A stretch of DNA of 64,000 bases from JAXDBM01 sp963709485 (GCA_963709485.1 CAVPWE010000005.1:661420-725419), one strand, 5' to 3'; positions 17,068-26,313 are shown, numbered from the stretch's first letter. A program made the numbers and translations. Notes: generated by a model not told the origin, from the sequence alone.

Positions 17068-18063
17068 ATGATTTTAAATAAACAAAATCATGAGTACGGA
17101 AGCCCTCAGGCAGGACGTGTGGAGAATCGATTGTCTGTCCGGAAGCAGATCGAAGAAAATGGATTGATCCTGATCGCCATTTTCATGGTGGTCATCTACT
17201 GGACTTTTGATTCCCTGGCATCCGGCCAGTACATGACGCGTCTGCTGATCGCTCTGCTGGTCATCGTTTACGGGATTTTCACACAGACCCTGATCAACGG
17301 GCGCAAAGCGGCGCTGCTTGAAAAGGAAAGGACACAGGCGCAATTGATCCAATCGGAAAGCCTGGCGGCGATCGGACAGCTGGTCGCCGGGATTGCCCAT
17401 GAGTTGAACAGCCCGCTGGCCAGCGCCTCGAGTTTCATTCAAACGGACATTGAGCTGCTTCAGGAGCAGCAGGACAAACGGCCGGTCGATCAGGAAATTC
17501 TTCAGGACCTGACGTACTCCCTCAAAGAGCTGAACCGGACCAAGGGCATCGTGCGGAGCGTCCTGGATCTGTCCCGCCAGACGCAGACCTATGAGGAAGA
17601 TGTGGATATGAATGCCGTCCTGGAGGATGCGCTGAAGGTCCTGCACAACACGTATAAGTCACTGGAGGTGACGATCGAGAAAAATTTTGATCCCCGCCTG
17701 CCCGTCATCAAGGGAAATTTTTCAAATCTGGGCCAGGTGTTCATCAACATCATCAAGAATGCCCTGCAGGCATTGCCCGATGGAAAGGGGCGGATAGTGC
17801 TTTCCACGTCCTATAACCGGGATACCGATCGCGTCGTTGCGGAATGCCGCGACGAAGGCGTCGGCATCGATCCGGCCGTCGTCAAGGACATCTTCAAACC
17901 CTTCTTCACGACCAAGGATGTGGGCAAAGGGGCGGGCTTGGGTCTTTATGTCTCCTATGAAATCATCAAAAAGCACAACGGCGATATCCGCGTCAGCAGT
18001 GAAGTCGCGAAGGGAACAACCGTTACGATCGAGCTTCCGTGCAGAAGGAGTGGAAAGTCATGA
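17068..18063 (+). CDS. Membrane sensor histidine kinase
   Basis: The 331-residue kinase has two closely spaced membrane helices (about 33-49 and 57-74) with almost no periplasmic loop. A coiled linker follows, then a HisKA-type box with H111 (GIAHELNSPLA), and a HATPase domain with an N box (IIKNALQALP), DEGVGI, FKPFFTTK and GKGAGLGLYVS. A hairpin of two helices with no loop suggests sensing within the membrane or from the cytoplasm. Its stop overlaps the start of the regulator-cyclase gene (ATGA). The first 100 residues closely match those of the kinase at 19497-20480. Confidence 0.93.
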   Translation: MILNKQNHEYGSPQAGRVENRLSVRKQIEENGLILIAIFMVVIYWTFDSLASGQYMTRLLIALLVIVYGIFTQTLINGRKAALLEKERTQAQLIQSESLAAIGQLVAGIAHELNSPLASASSFIQTDIELLQEQQDKRPVDQEILQDLTYSLKELNRTKGIVRSVLDLSRQTQTYEEDVDMNAVLEDALKVLHNTYKSLEVTIEKNFDPRLPVIKGNFSNLGQVFINIIKNALQALPDGKGRIVLSTSYNRDTDRVVAECRDEGVGIDPAVVKDIFKPFFTTKDVGKGAGLGLYVSYEIIKKHNGDIRVSSEVAKGTTVTIELPCRRSGKS

Positions 18064-19055
18064 AAATTCTGATTGTCGATGATGAAGAGGGTGTCCGGAT
18101 ATCTCTGACAAAAGTTCTCGAACGGGACGGATACGAGGTTCTTCAAGCCGCCAACGGCGCCGAAGCGATCGGTGTCACCCAGCAGTGCCCGGAGGACATC
18201 GAGACCGTCATCTCGGATTTCAGGATGCCGGGGATGGACGGACTGGAGACCCTGACCCGGATCGGCAGAATCAATCCGGATATCATCCGCATTATCCTGA
18301 CCGGTTATGCGACGCTGGACAGCGCCATTGAAACGGTGAATCTCGGCATAGACGGTTTCCTGACAAAGCCCTTCGACAACAAGGAGCTGAGACAGAAAAT
18401 CCGGGAGATCAGCATGAAGAAAAGGCTGAAACAGCTTGTCTCGGAACAGGTCCTCGACATCATGCAGAAAACCGATACAAAGCTGGTCCCGCGCATCCGG
18501 AAGGTCAGCATCCTTTTTACCGATATTCGGGGTTTCGCGGAATTGACGGAAAAGATGTCGCCCCAGGAAATTGTGGATCTTCTGAACCGGTACTATTTCT
18601 TGCCGCTGGACCGGATTGTCTTTGAGTGCAACGGCACGCTGGACAAGCACATCGGCGACAGCGTAATGGCCATATTCGGAGCCCCGGTGGCCTATGAGGA
18701 CGATGCCGTCCGCGCCGTCACCTGCGCCGTGCGGATGCGGGAAAAAATGGCGGAGATCAACAACAAAATCCTCAAGAAAAGGAACATCAAGATCCCCGTC
18801 GGGATCGGGATCGGAACGGGGGACGCCATGGCGGGGATGTTCGGTTCGCCCATCAAGAAAGAATATACCGTTCTGGGGACTCCGGTCAACCTGGCGTCAA
18901 GGCTGGAGCGTCTTGCGCACGAGGATCAGATCCTGATCTGCAACGAGACCTTTCATCTGATTCAGAATGCCTTCAGGACCGAAAAGATCGAACACGTCAA
19001 CCTCAAGGGCCTCGAGGGTGAAAAATCGATCTTCGATGTAATCGGGACCCTGTAG
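18060..19055 (+). CDS. Response regulator with class III nucleotide cyclase output domain
   Basis: A receiver domain (D7/D8, phosphoacceptor D53, K103) is joined through a short helical linker to a CHD cyclase domain from about residue 145. The metal aspartate D155 (FTDIRGF), HIGDSVMAIFG with substrate lysine K196, and the catalytic N277 and R281 (VNLASR) are all present, so it should be active. The purine-site aspartate is replaced by T270 in EYTVLG. This marks class IIIb adenylate cyclases, which are typically bicarbonate-responsive. It is translationally coupled to the upstream kinase, so phosphorylation probably controls cAMP synthesis. Confidence 0.9.
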   Translation: MKILIVDDEEGVRISLTKVLERDGYEVLQAANGAEAIGVTQQCPEDIETVISDFRMPGMDGLETLTRIGRINPDIIRIILTGYATLDSAIETVNLGIDGFLTKPFDNKELRQKIREISMKKRLKQLVSEQVLDIMQKTDTKLVPRIRKVSILFTDIRGFAELTEKMSPQEIVDLLNRYYFLPLDRIVFECNGTLDKHIGDSVMAIFGAPVAYEDDAVRAVTCAVRMREKMAEINNKILKKRNIKIPVGIGIGTGDAMAGMFGSPIKKEYTVLGTPVNLASRLERLAHEDQILICNETFHLIQNAFRTEKIEHVNLKGLEGEKSIFDVIGTL

Positions 19056-19067
19056 CGGGCCGGTGCT

Positions 19068-19472
19068 TCAGGAACCAAGCCGGTTTTCGATTTCGACGAG
19101 CAGTTCATCCAGCTTGACGGGCTTGAAGATGAAATATCTTCCGCCGATCTTGTCGTCCCGCGGACCCAGTTCCCCCCTTTTGACGATGGCCGTCACAAAG
19201 ATGATGGGGATGTCTTTCGTGGCCTTGTGATTCAGCAGCTCCTCGGCCACCTTGGTGCCCGGCATGACCGGCATGATGATATCCAGAAGGATCAGGTCCG
19301 GTTGGTGCTTGATCGCCAGCTTGAGGCCATCGGACCCGCTGACGGCGGTCAGCACATCGTACTTTCCCGTTTTTTCGAGATTCAGTTTGACAAAAAAGCA
19401 GAAATCCTCCTCATCGTCGATGATCAGGATTGTCTTTTTTATCGAAGGGGATGTGCTTTTTGACGGTTCCAT
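19068..19472 (-). CDS. Single-domain response regulator (receiver only)
   Basis: This 134-residue CheY-like receiver has the acidic pair D19/D20, phosphoacceptor D64 (ILLDIIMP) and a C-terminal FKPVKLDELL lysine. There is no output domain. AGGAGG sits eight bases before the ATG at 19472, which fixes the start; the longer frame would run into the end of the kinase gene. It is encoded directly downstream of the minus-strand kinase (24-bp gap) and converges on the cyclase gene with 12 bp between stops. It may act in a phosphorelay or by protein contact. Confidence 0.9.
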   Translation of the reverse strand: MEPSKSTSPSIKKTILIIDDEEDFCFFVKLNLEKTGKYDVLTAVSGSDGLKLAIKHQPDLILLDIIMPVMPGTKVAEELLNHKATKDIPIIFVTAIVKRGELGPRDDKIGGRYFIFKPVKLDELLVEIENRLGS

Positions 19473-19496
19473 CGGCTTGTCCTCCTTTTGATGCAT

Positions 19497-20480
19497 TCAC
19501 GCGCGATTCCCGGCCCCGCCGGTCGGCAGTTCGATCACGACATGCGTTCCTTGCCCCGGAGCGCTCTCGATTTCAATCGATCCCTGGTGGTTGTCGATGA
19601 TGCCCTTTGAAATGGATAAGCCCAGCCCCGTGTTCCGCTCATCGTCCTTCGTCGTGAAAAAGGGGTCGAAGACGTTTCGCAACTTGTCCGCCGGGATTCC
19701 CACGCCGGTGTCCGAAACGACGATCCTCAGATGACGCGGGCCTTCGGAAGGGCCGGCCGTTTCCGTACGGATGCCCAGGGTGCCTCCCTCCGGCATGGCC
19801 TCGATGGCGTTCGTATACAGGTTGATCAATACCTGCTTGATCTGATTGCTGTCCATGATCACGAGAGGCAGGTCCGGTGCGAAATGCCGTTCCACTTTGA
19901 TTTGCCTGACCTTGAGCAGATGCTCCACAAAGGACAGGGTCTCTTCGATCACCGGGACGATGTCGCCCTCACCCGGTTTCAGCGTGATCTGTCGGGCATA
20001 GCCGAGCAGTCCCTTCACGATATTGTCCGCCCGAAACGCCGATTTCTCGATGCGGCTGCTCGCGTCCAGCAGGCCGGCGTCCGAGCCCAGGGAGGATTTC
20101 AGGTATTCGATGCCCTGGATGATGATGGCGAGCGGGTTCTTCACCTCGTGTGCGACGCCGGCCGCGACCGCCCCCAGGGCGGCCAGCTTCTCCGCCTGGA
20201 TCAGTTGCTGCCTCGTCCGATCTTTTTCCGCAAGCGCCTCGTTGCGGGAGTTAATCAGGGACTGGGTGAAAATCCCGTACGTCATGACCAGCATGGTGAT
20301 CAGGATGCGCGTCAGAATCTGTCCCGATGCCACGGTGTCGAAGGTCCAGTAGATGACGACCATCATCATGGCAATCAGGATCAGGCCGTTGCTTTCAATC
20401 TGCTTGCGAATGTTAATTTTCCGCGTCCTCCCGGTCGGCGTTCGTGACGATTCGCCGCTCTCGAAAGAGCGGCAGACCAT
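19497..20480 (-). CDS. Membrane sensor histidine kinase (paralogue of 17068-18063)
   Basis: The 327-residue kinase has the same two-helix membrane hairpin as the plus-strand kinase. NGLILIA, VVIYWTFD, ASGQ and YGIFTQ are shared at the same residue numbers, and both phosphoacceptors are H111 (here GVAHEVKNPLA). The HATPase domain has YTNAIEAMPEGG, DTGVGIP, FDPFFTTK and GLGLSISKG. The conserved sensor with diverged catalytic half suggests duplication, with both kinases reading the same signal and feeding different regulators. The start ATG at 20480 has no clear ribosome site. Confidence 0.92.
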   Translation of the reverse strand: MVCRSFESGESSRTPTGRTRKINIRKQIESNGLILIAMMMVVIYWTFDTVASGQILTRILITMLVMTYGIFTQSLINSRNEALAEKDRTRQQLIQAEKLAALGAVAAGVAHEVKNPLAIIIQGIEYLKSSLGSDAGLLDASSRIEKSAFRADNIVKGLLGYARQITLKPGEGDIVPVIEETLSFVEHLLKVRQIKVERHFAPDLPLVIMDSNQIKQVLINLYTNAIEAMPEGGTLGIRTETAGPSEGPRHLRIVVSDTGVGIPADKLRNVFDPFFTTKDDERNTGLGLSISKGIIDNHQGSIEIESAPGQGTHVVIELPTGGAGNRA

Positions 20481-20664
20481 ATAAGCTTATAATATCATCA
20501 TATGGCGCTGAATTCCATCTTCTTTTTATCCGGATTTGCTTTCCTTGGTTCTGAAAAAAAGGATTCTATCGTTTAGGAATGGTTTGGCGGTCGCTTGCAA
20601 CGAATTTCATAAAGCTGCCTGCCTGTCCTTCGGGTGAGTGCAGCTTCCGGTCTCATGGAAGCCT

Positions 20665-22219
20665 CTATTTGCGGAAGTTCATTTTGAATCGATTGATCAA
20701 AATGTCCTGCGTTGAACTGCCCGTCGCGGTTGTCCAGCCGAAGAAGAAAGTGTCGAATATCTGATGCAGGGCCGGTGTTAACGCGATCGGATTTGTCCTC
20801 TTCAGTGTCGGCGGGTCCAGCGTGTCATCATAATCAATCTTTGTATTTGCATAGCCGGACGCATCACCGTAATTGGTGCAGTCTTGGTCGGCACATTGTT
20901 TGATCCATGATTTCATGATGTAATCATAGTTCCCGCCGGCATTGGGCACATTACTGCGTGTCACCTCGACCCGAAGGGCATAGATGTTGGCCGGTGTATT
21001 GATCAACCACTTTGGAATCCATGCACCATCGGCGTTATAATAGCTCGGATCCACCCCATCGGAAGGCCTTTTTGAATTCAGCGGATCGGATGGGCTGCCG
21101 TCCGTTCCGGCATTATGCCTGTTGTCATCATAGGTGTTCAGGCCACCGATTGGGGGGATGACGGCGTCGCAAACTTTTGGTGGTGTTCCGTAGCTTGTAT
21201 CAGTATCGCCCCAGAAGACATAAGCCACATGGTTTCGAGTCCGGGTAATTCGTCCCCGTCACGCCGGCTTTCGGCAACACACACATTGTCGCAGGTCATT
21301 GTTTGTCTTGGCGTCGAATTCAATGGCCATCTTGGGCGGCTGGATGCCGCGACCGGCTGCACAGGCCAGACGGAGTCGGGCAACCGGCGGCTATCCTCGC
21401 ATTGCCGTCGAGATATCCACCCGTCGCCAAGCGCGAATCTCCAGCATACCCCATCAATTCTCCTTTGTCCCTGTCCCCTCCGACGGAGAAGGCATCGTTA
21501 ACGATAACTTTGGTTGCTGGATCCGGGGAACCGCCGAAAAAGGAAAGGTGAACCCGTCCGCATCCGCCCGCTCGGATTAATCGCAAATACGAAAAAGGCG
21601 CGGAATCCTGTCCCGAATTTGCACCGCCCGTCCGTGCAATCCCCCTGCACGGCGTTTCCGCGATACCAGAGCGCACCGAAATTATTCTCCCAGTGTGCTG
21701 CCGGTGATATTTCCCAGTGATACCTTGCCCGCCACGGTATCCGTGGTGATCAGCCCCGCCTTGGATTCGACGGGCTTCGTGAATGCCTGGATGTCTTTCG
21801 TAAAGCTGATGTCCGGCGATCTGTTGAAGCCGATGATTTTGACCGTAAATGGTCTGACTTCGCCTCGTAGGGGGTGCCTGTCTTTGACGATGCCCGTCGA
21901 GGTGATTTGTGACCTTGGGATCGACGACATCATTGATGATCGAGGCGGAACTTGTCGCCGTTGGACATGGTGAAATCCCTGCCGCCCGGATACGTCGAGG
22001 CCGTATTCTCAAGATTTTTAGTTACGGCGATAGTCTTTTCCGGCCATTGCGAGCCGATAGGCGCGGTTCCGGTCGTTCGCACCGAGACCGCTGAAAGTTG
22101 ACGTGGTGGTCATGATAATAGATCCCCGTACCCAGGACCGCGACGGCGGTGATGGCGAAAATGGCATATAGGAGCCCTGCGCCCCGCTGATTCAAGCGTT
22201 TCCTGATTTTTCCCCTCAT
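20665..22219 (-). pseudogene. Lectin-like minor pilin (PilX/MshP-like), broken by several frameshifts
   Basis: It begins at 22219 with a pilus-type N-terminus (NQRGAGLLYAIFAITAVAVL), continues in other frames with a PilX-like NRAYRLAMAGKDY segment, and later QPPKMAIEFDAKT, NHVAYVFWGDTD and YDDNRHNAGTDG. It ends with a hydrophobic FDTFFFGWTTATG segment. The later part resembles L-type-lectin/concanavalin-like domains in bacterial pilus-tip proteins. I count at least five frame changes across 1.5 kb. Recognisable protein on both sides of every break shows recent damage or assembly indels, not long decay. It is the last gene of the minor pilin operon and would probably be a tip adhesin. Confidence 0.65.
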
Positions 22220-22246
22220 TTTAGATGGTTACCCTTTCGACGAAGA

Positions 22247-22729
22247 TTAGCGGCGTTCGTTATAGCCCTTAAGAGTGAAGGTAAATTCAATGACTGCAGT
22301 GGCTGAGGAATAGGCAGAGGCCGGTAAATGTCCAAGTGGGTAGTTGTGAGTGTAATACTCAGGCTAAAGGACTGCACTTGTCAACCAACGCGTCGCCGTC
22401 CAGCGTGATCGGCTGATCGGCGCCTGCCCAGGAGAGCGTGTGCGTCTCGGGTAGACCGGTTGCGTCGTTTATGCGCTGATAGGTCAGACGCGGTTGCTGT
22501 TGCGGATGGAGACGGATCGCATTTCGGAAAGTTCCTTGACCAGCCGCGTCAGTGCGATCTGGGCCTGCTGCGCGACTGCCGCGTTTTTCCTGGCAAAGAC
22601 GTAACCATTGGCGATCTGCACCAGCCCCATGCCGGCAATAGCGCTGAGGATGGCGGCAATGATGATCACCGTGACCAGTTCGATCAGCGTGAAGCCGTTT
22701 TTATCAGATATTTTTCCCTTCCACCACAC
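22247..22729 (-). pseudogene. Minor pilin (PilW/MshO-like), frameshifted
   Basis: GTG start at 22729. The type IV prepilin signal is DKNGFTLIELVTVIIIAAIL, with cleavage expected after the glycine of KNG/FTLIE. The reading frame is lost after RNSNRV and resumes in other frames with LTYQRINDATGLPETHTLSW and then a typical pilin C-terminus, AVIEFTFTLKGYNERR, ending at 22247. At least two indels separate these pieces. The start overlaps the end of the preceding pilin gene by 26 bp, as expected for a tightly packed minor pilin operon. Confidence 0.7.
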
Positions 22730-23365
22730 TCGCTTGATCGGAAAGAAACAGCGACATCAGTGTTTCCCCATTTTCATTCCTCAGGGTGACCTTTAAGAAT
22801 ATTGTTAGCTTTCGCATGGCGCCGTCCTGATCCACACCATTGACGAACCGGACGAAGCGGTTCTTGACGACCGTGTATTTCGTGTATGTTCCATCGGAGT
22901 TTATCCGTACGCGTTTGCGGACTGACGGAACCTTCCACTCCAATGTTGGCCTGCAGGGTCGTCAAAGGGGGAAAGGCCGGGTTCTCAGGCTTCCGCTATC
23001 CGCCCATTTGACCCGGCCTTCTGTAAGGCGGGCCCACTGCTCCGCCAGTCCGGCTCCGAGGCGCCGCTTGTACCGGCCGTCGTGCAGGTGTAATAGCGCC
23101 GGTTGGGATTGGACGGAATCACTTTGGCGCCTGCCGTATAGGATTCCCCGCTCCGCCATTTGGGGTAAACATTGTAGTCTGCCGTGATGTTGTCCATGAC
23201 CCGGAGTAATGACGCTGTTTGCTTCAACCGCGTGACCGGGGTAACGCTCTCCAGAAAGCCCTTCCCGAAATAGACATACGCAAAGGTTGCCAGCACGGAG
23301 ACGATCACCAGTGTCGCGATGACTTCGATGAGCGTGAAGCCTGAGGGTTTATGGCCCGGTCTCAT
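22704..23365 (-). pseudogene. Minor pilin (PilV/MshD-like), frameshifted
   Basis: ATG at 23365 overlaps the previous stop (ATGA). The prepilin signal KPSGFTLIEVIATLVIVSVL is intact. The globular part includes YYTCTTAGTSGASEPDW, followed in another frame by LTEGRVKWADSGSL, and a third frame supplies the end (LTIFLKVTLRNENGETLMSL). A domain ending in SEPDW...VKW is common in pilins and phage fibres. Two or more frameshifts break it, near 23035 and 22950. The C-terminal stop overlaps the next pilin's start. Confidence 0.68.
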
Positions 23366-23863
23366 GGGATGTGTCCCGTGTTTTTGGTGATCGTGATGCT
23401 GCTTGTCGCGGCGCCCTCGGATAGCGTGATGGCTCTGGTTTGCCAATAGGGGGGAACCGACAGCGTCCACCGGCATGCCCCACTTGTTGAAATTGTACGT
23501 CTTCCCCGCACCGGACGAGACGGTCATGTTGCTCGGAAGGGTATGTGTCTGCGGAACCGGCGACGCACCCGGCTTTTCGCCGGGGAGCATATGACTGGCG
23601 GCCGGCGCATTGTTTTTGTATAAAACGTAGGAGCCGGCATTGGGGATGTGAATCCCCCAGGACTCGGAGTCATTCATCGCCCGGATCTGGGCGTAGCGCA
23701 GGTGGGATTTGAGGGTGTCCGTTTCGGCAATCAGTTCGTTTCCGCTGGTTGACGCTCGACTCGCGATGAAGACGGCCACAATCGACATGACAATCAAAAC
23801 GATGACCAGCTCGATCAGGGTAAATCCACGTTTGTATGGATTGATTTTCAAGGCTCGTGTCAT
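23362..23863 (-). pseudogene. Minor pilin (FimT/GspH/MshC-like), one frameshift
   Basis: First gene of the minor pilin operon. MTRALKINPYKRGFTLIELV carries a prepilin peptidase site (KRG/FTLIE) and a hydrophobic helix. The body (LKSHLRYAQIRAMNDSESWG) is typical of GspH/FimT pseudopilins. The frame breaks once near 23440 after SPLLANQ, where it would otherwise fuse to the next pilin. In the alternate frame it finishes with TRAITLSEGAATSSITITK and a TGA that overlaps the next ATG. The apparent 292-residue double pilin read straight through is therefore an artefact of the indel. Confidence 0.72.
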
Positions 23864-24092
23864 AATCCAATCTCAATCATCCGTCGATATTATACCACTT
23901 TGAAGTCCCCGTATGTCAAACGGGATCTTCGCTGGTGTTTTGCCGGTTTGATGAGGTCGACCCGGGGAAGCGCGACTTCAAAGTATCTTGAATCCTGGGA
24001 AATGGACATGGACTCTGCAGGCAGGTTTTATTTTATGCGGATTGTCATGCCTGCAGCATGAAACTCTTTTTATATCGATTTGCGACGATCCG

Positions 24093-25262
24093 TTAAGTGA
24101 GGGACGCCAGCATATCGTGGATTTTCGTCAGCGGGTAAATCCTGACATCCGAACGAATCTGGACGTCACCACCCCCATAGAGCAATCCTGAGCCCCAGGG
24201 CAATCCAGGCATCAACCCGGCAAACTTCCTCAAGCCTTTAAGACTGCCGGGCATAATCGTTTCTGCGGCCTTTATTTCCGCGGGAAAAATATCCGGCCCC
24301 ATCTCCAAAATCAGATCCACTTCATTTCCCCCGCTGTCCCTGTAAAATAACAGATTGCTTCTCAGGCCTTTGTTGAAACGGTATTTCATCGCTTCGATCA
24401 CGGCGATATTTTCAAACAGGTGACCCCGGAGAGGATCCCGGCTGACATGATGCTCATTTTCCAAGCCCAGAAGATAACTGGCCAGACCCACATCGCAGAA
24501 ATAGAGTTTTGGCGATTTGATCAATCGTTTTGAAATATTTCTGAACCATGGCGGAAGCAGAAAAATGATAAAGCCCGCCTCCAGGATGGAAATCCATGAG
24601 CGCACCGTGGTGTGCGAAACGCCTACATCATTGGCAAGGCTCTGGAGATTCAGAATATGACCAACCCTCCCGGCGCAGAGCCTCACAAATTTCTCAAAAA
24701 GGCTCAGATCCTTGATCGCGGCAATCTGCCTGACGTCCCGTTCCACATAAGTGGCCAGATAGTCTCCAAGCGCCTGCGTGGGGTTCAAGCGCTGATCATG
24801 GATGCGGGGGTAAAGGCCGCTCAGGATCAGGCGGTCAATGGCTGACGGCGTGTTTTCCAGATGGATTTCGGCCAGACTGAGCGGCAGGAGCTTGAGCAGT
24901 GCCGTTCTTCCCGCGAGAGATTGGCTGATCCTGTTCAAGACTTCGAATTGCTGGCTTCCCGTCAGGATAAACTGGCCCGGGCGTTGCCGATCATCCACGA
25001 TTCCCTGAATATAAGACAACAGATCCGGCGCCCGTTGGATCTCGTCCAGAATAACGCCTTCGGAATAGCGGTTCAGGAAGCCCCGCGGATCATCCAGCGC
25101 ATATTGCCGCACGTCCGGAATTTCCAGATTTTCATAGGGCAATTGAGGAAAGACCTTGCGGCAAAGGGTGGTTTTTCCGCTCTGACGCGGCCCCGTGATC
25201 GTTACCACCGGGTACTTCGTAACAAGATCCTTCAATACGGGTTCTATTGTGCGATCGATCAT
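24093..25262 (-). CDS. AAA_14/DUF4143 ATPase
   Basis: This 389-residue protein has a Walker A GPRQSGKTT near residue 24, Walker B-like GVILDEIQ near 69 and sensor FILTGSQQF, followed by a DUF4143 domain (VERDVRQ, then EVDLILE and FPAEIKAA) whose C-terminal D/E-x-K pattern recalls PD-(D/E)XK nuclease folds. Such proteins are widespread accessory genes, often horizontally moved, with unclear function. Its lower GC and position between the major pilin gene and the minor pilins suggest insertion into the pilus locus. Full length and no frameshift. Confidence 0.85.
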   Translation of the reverse strand: MIDRTIEPVLKDLVTKYPVVTITGPRQSGKTTLCRKVFPQLPYENLEIPDVRQYALDDPRGFLNRYSEGVILDEIQRAPDLLSYIQGIVDDRQRPGQFILTGSQQFEVLNRISQSLAGRTALLKLLPLSLAEIHLENTPSAIDRLILSGLYPRIHDQRLNPTQALGDYLATYVERDVRQIAAIKDLSLFEKFVRLCAGRVGHILNLQSLANDVGVSHTTVRSWISILEAGFIIFLLPPWFRNISKRLIKSPKLYFCDVGLASYLLGLENEHHVSRDPLRGHLFENIAVIEAMKYRFNKGLRSNLLFYRDSGGNEVDLILEMGPDIFPAEIKAAETIMPGSLKGLRKFAGLMPGLPWGSGLLYGGGDVQIRSDVRIYPLTKIHDMLASLT

Positions 25263-25631
25263 AGATTGCTATTTACGATAATAACATGCAATATGCAAGT
25301 TGTAATTTCAAATTGCAGGAAAATGGTTTTTTTAGGCTGCGCCGAAATCGGAGAATTTTAACAATGGTCGCGATCCCAGGAAAGGCCCAGGGAAGGGTGG
25401 CCGCAACGGTCTTCCTTGCGATTACAAACGATATATTTTGATTTGCAAGGATAAATCCTGTTTCTTGCATAGTTAATGAAGGGTAGGAAAAAGCAATTGA
25501 TTAAAATTGAAGACCGGTTTGAGCGCGTGACCAGTGGCCGGTCGAAAGTTTTGGATTCGTTGATGCTAAAAACTGCCGGGGGAATCAGGCACGATTCCCC
25601 CCTGTCTGAAACTTAAATATTTCTGATTGTC
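25263..25631 (-). other. Intergenic region between the DUF4143 ATPase and pilin genes
   Basis: This 369-bp gap is more AT-rich than its surroundings. It holds a possible minus-strand promoter for the ATPase, TTGCAT (25298-25293) and TAAATA (25275-25270) with a 17-bp spacer, and the terminator of the pilin gene. Short frames in it do not resemble proteins. I see no insertion-sequence ends or attachment-site repeats. Confidence 0.45.
25568..25601 (-). terminator. Terminator of the major pilin gene
   Basis: A perfect 9-bp inverted repeat (GGGGGAATC at 25578-25586, GATTCCCCC at 25593-25601) is followed on the minus strand by GGCAG and then five T (25572-25568). It lies 30 bp after the pilin stop and would insulate the pilin transcript from the ATPase and minor pilins. 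Confidence 0.7.
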
Positions 25632-26054
25632 CTAGCTCACGACACATTTCCATGTTGCCGGGGAATTGGAATCCACTTGGCCCGTCTTGGTACATGTTAC
25701 ATTCTTACCCGAATGGGTAAAAGTACCTCCAGATGATATCGGAGCGCCACTATTCCAATCAGGCCCCAATATATAATCAATTAAGGTATTGGGTGTAGTG
25801 GTTGCATCGAGCACCTTGCCGTGCGCACCCTCGTAATTACCTGGTTGTTCCAACAATTTCCATTTGGCCAGCCAGAGCCTTTCCCGAACATTCAATTCCG
25901 CTTCCGCTGTTTTGACGGTTTTAATGACTGCCTCATCCCTCATCTCAACGTACTTCGGAATGGCAACCGCCGCCAGGATCCCCAGAATGACCAAGACGGC
26001 GATGATCTCGATAAGGGTGAAACCCCTTTCATTTCTTAGTGGTGATTTTTTCAA
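25632..26054 (-). CDS. Type IV major pilin (PilA/MshA-like)
   Basis: From a TTG at 26054 with GGAGG eight bases upstream, the product is 140 residues. A short positively charged leader KKSPLRNERG is cut before FTLIEIIAVLVILGILAAVA, with Glu at +5. The mature protein has the N-terminal assembly helix and a small globular domain with two cysteines (NVTCTKTGQ, WKCVV) that can form the C-terminal disulfide loop. It has its own sigma54-type promoter and terminator, consistent with high expression of the major subunit. The frame is intact, in contrast to the minor pilins. Confidence 0.9.
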   Translation of the reverse strand: MKKSPLRNERGFTLIEIIAVLVILGILAAVAIPKYVEMRDEAVIKTVKTAEAELNVRERLWLAKWKLLEQPGNYEGAHGKVLDATTTPNTLIDYILGPDWNSGAPISSGGTFTHSGKNVTCTKTGQVDSNSPATWKCVVS

Positions 26055-26124
26055 TTTAACAACCTCCTTCCTTGCTGACGCCTTTATCGCTGACAATATT
26101 CACTTTCTTTTTGGCTATTGTAAA

Positions 26125-26140
26125 AGCATCATTCATGCCA
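26125..26140 (-). promoter_or_regulatory. Sigma54 (-24/-12) promoter of the pilin gene
   Basis: The minus strand reads TGGCATGAATGATGCT. GG and GC are separated by exactly 10 bp, matching the TGGCAYRN4TTGCW consensus except for one base. Transcription would start about 60 bp before the pilin start codon. A sigma54 activator gene lies directly upstream. Confidence 0.72.
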
Positions 26141-26313
26141 AAATTTCGGAAAAAATGCCATTACCGGATCCATGATGACCATCATTTTTAATATATAATT
26201 GGTATCATTGAATATTAAGTTAATTAAAAAGAATGAAATAATATTTGTTCGGTCTGGCGGGATTGTTCAGGCCCGGGCGGAAAAACCGGAAATTTCAGGA
26301 TTTGGTGGTCAAT

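Noticed and set aside
22985..23863. A single 292-residue pilin with two prepilin signals
   Set aside because: It is two genes joined by an indel. The first pilin's natural end and an ATGA overlap with the second pilin are found in the adjacent frame.
25263..25631. Insertion sequence or attachment site around the DUF4143 gene
   Set aside because: No transposase, terminal inverted repeats or target duplications were found; only AT-rich DNA, a promoter-like pair and a terminator.
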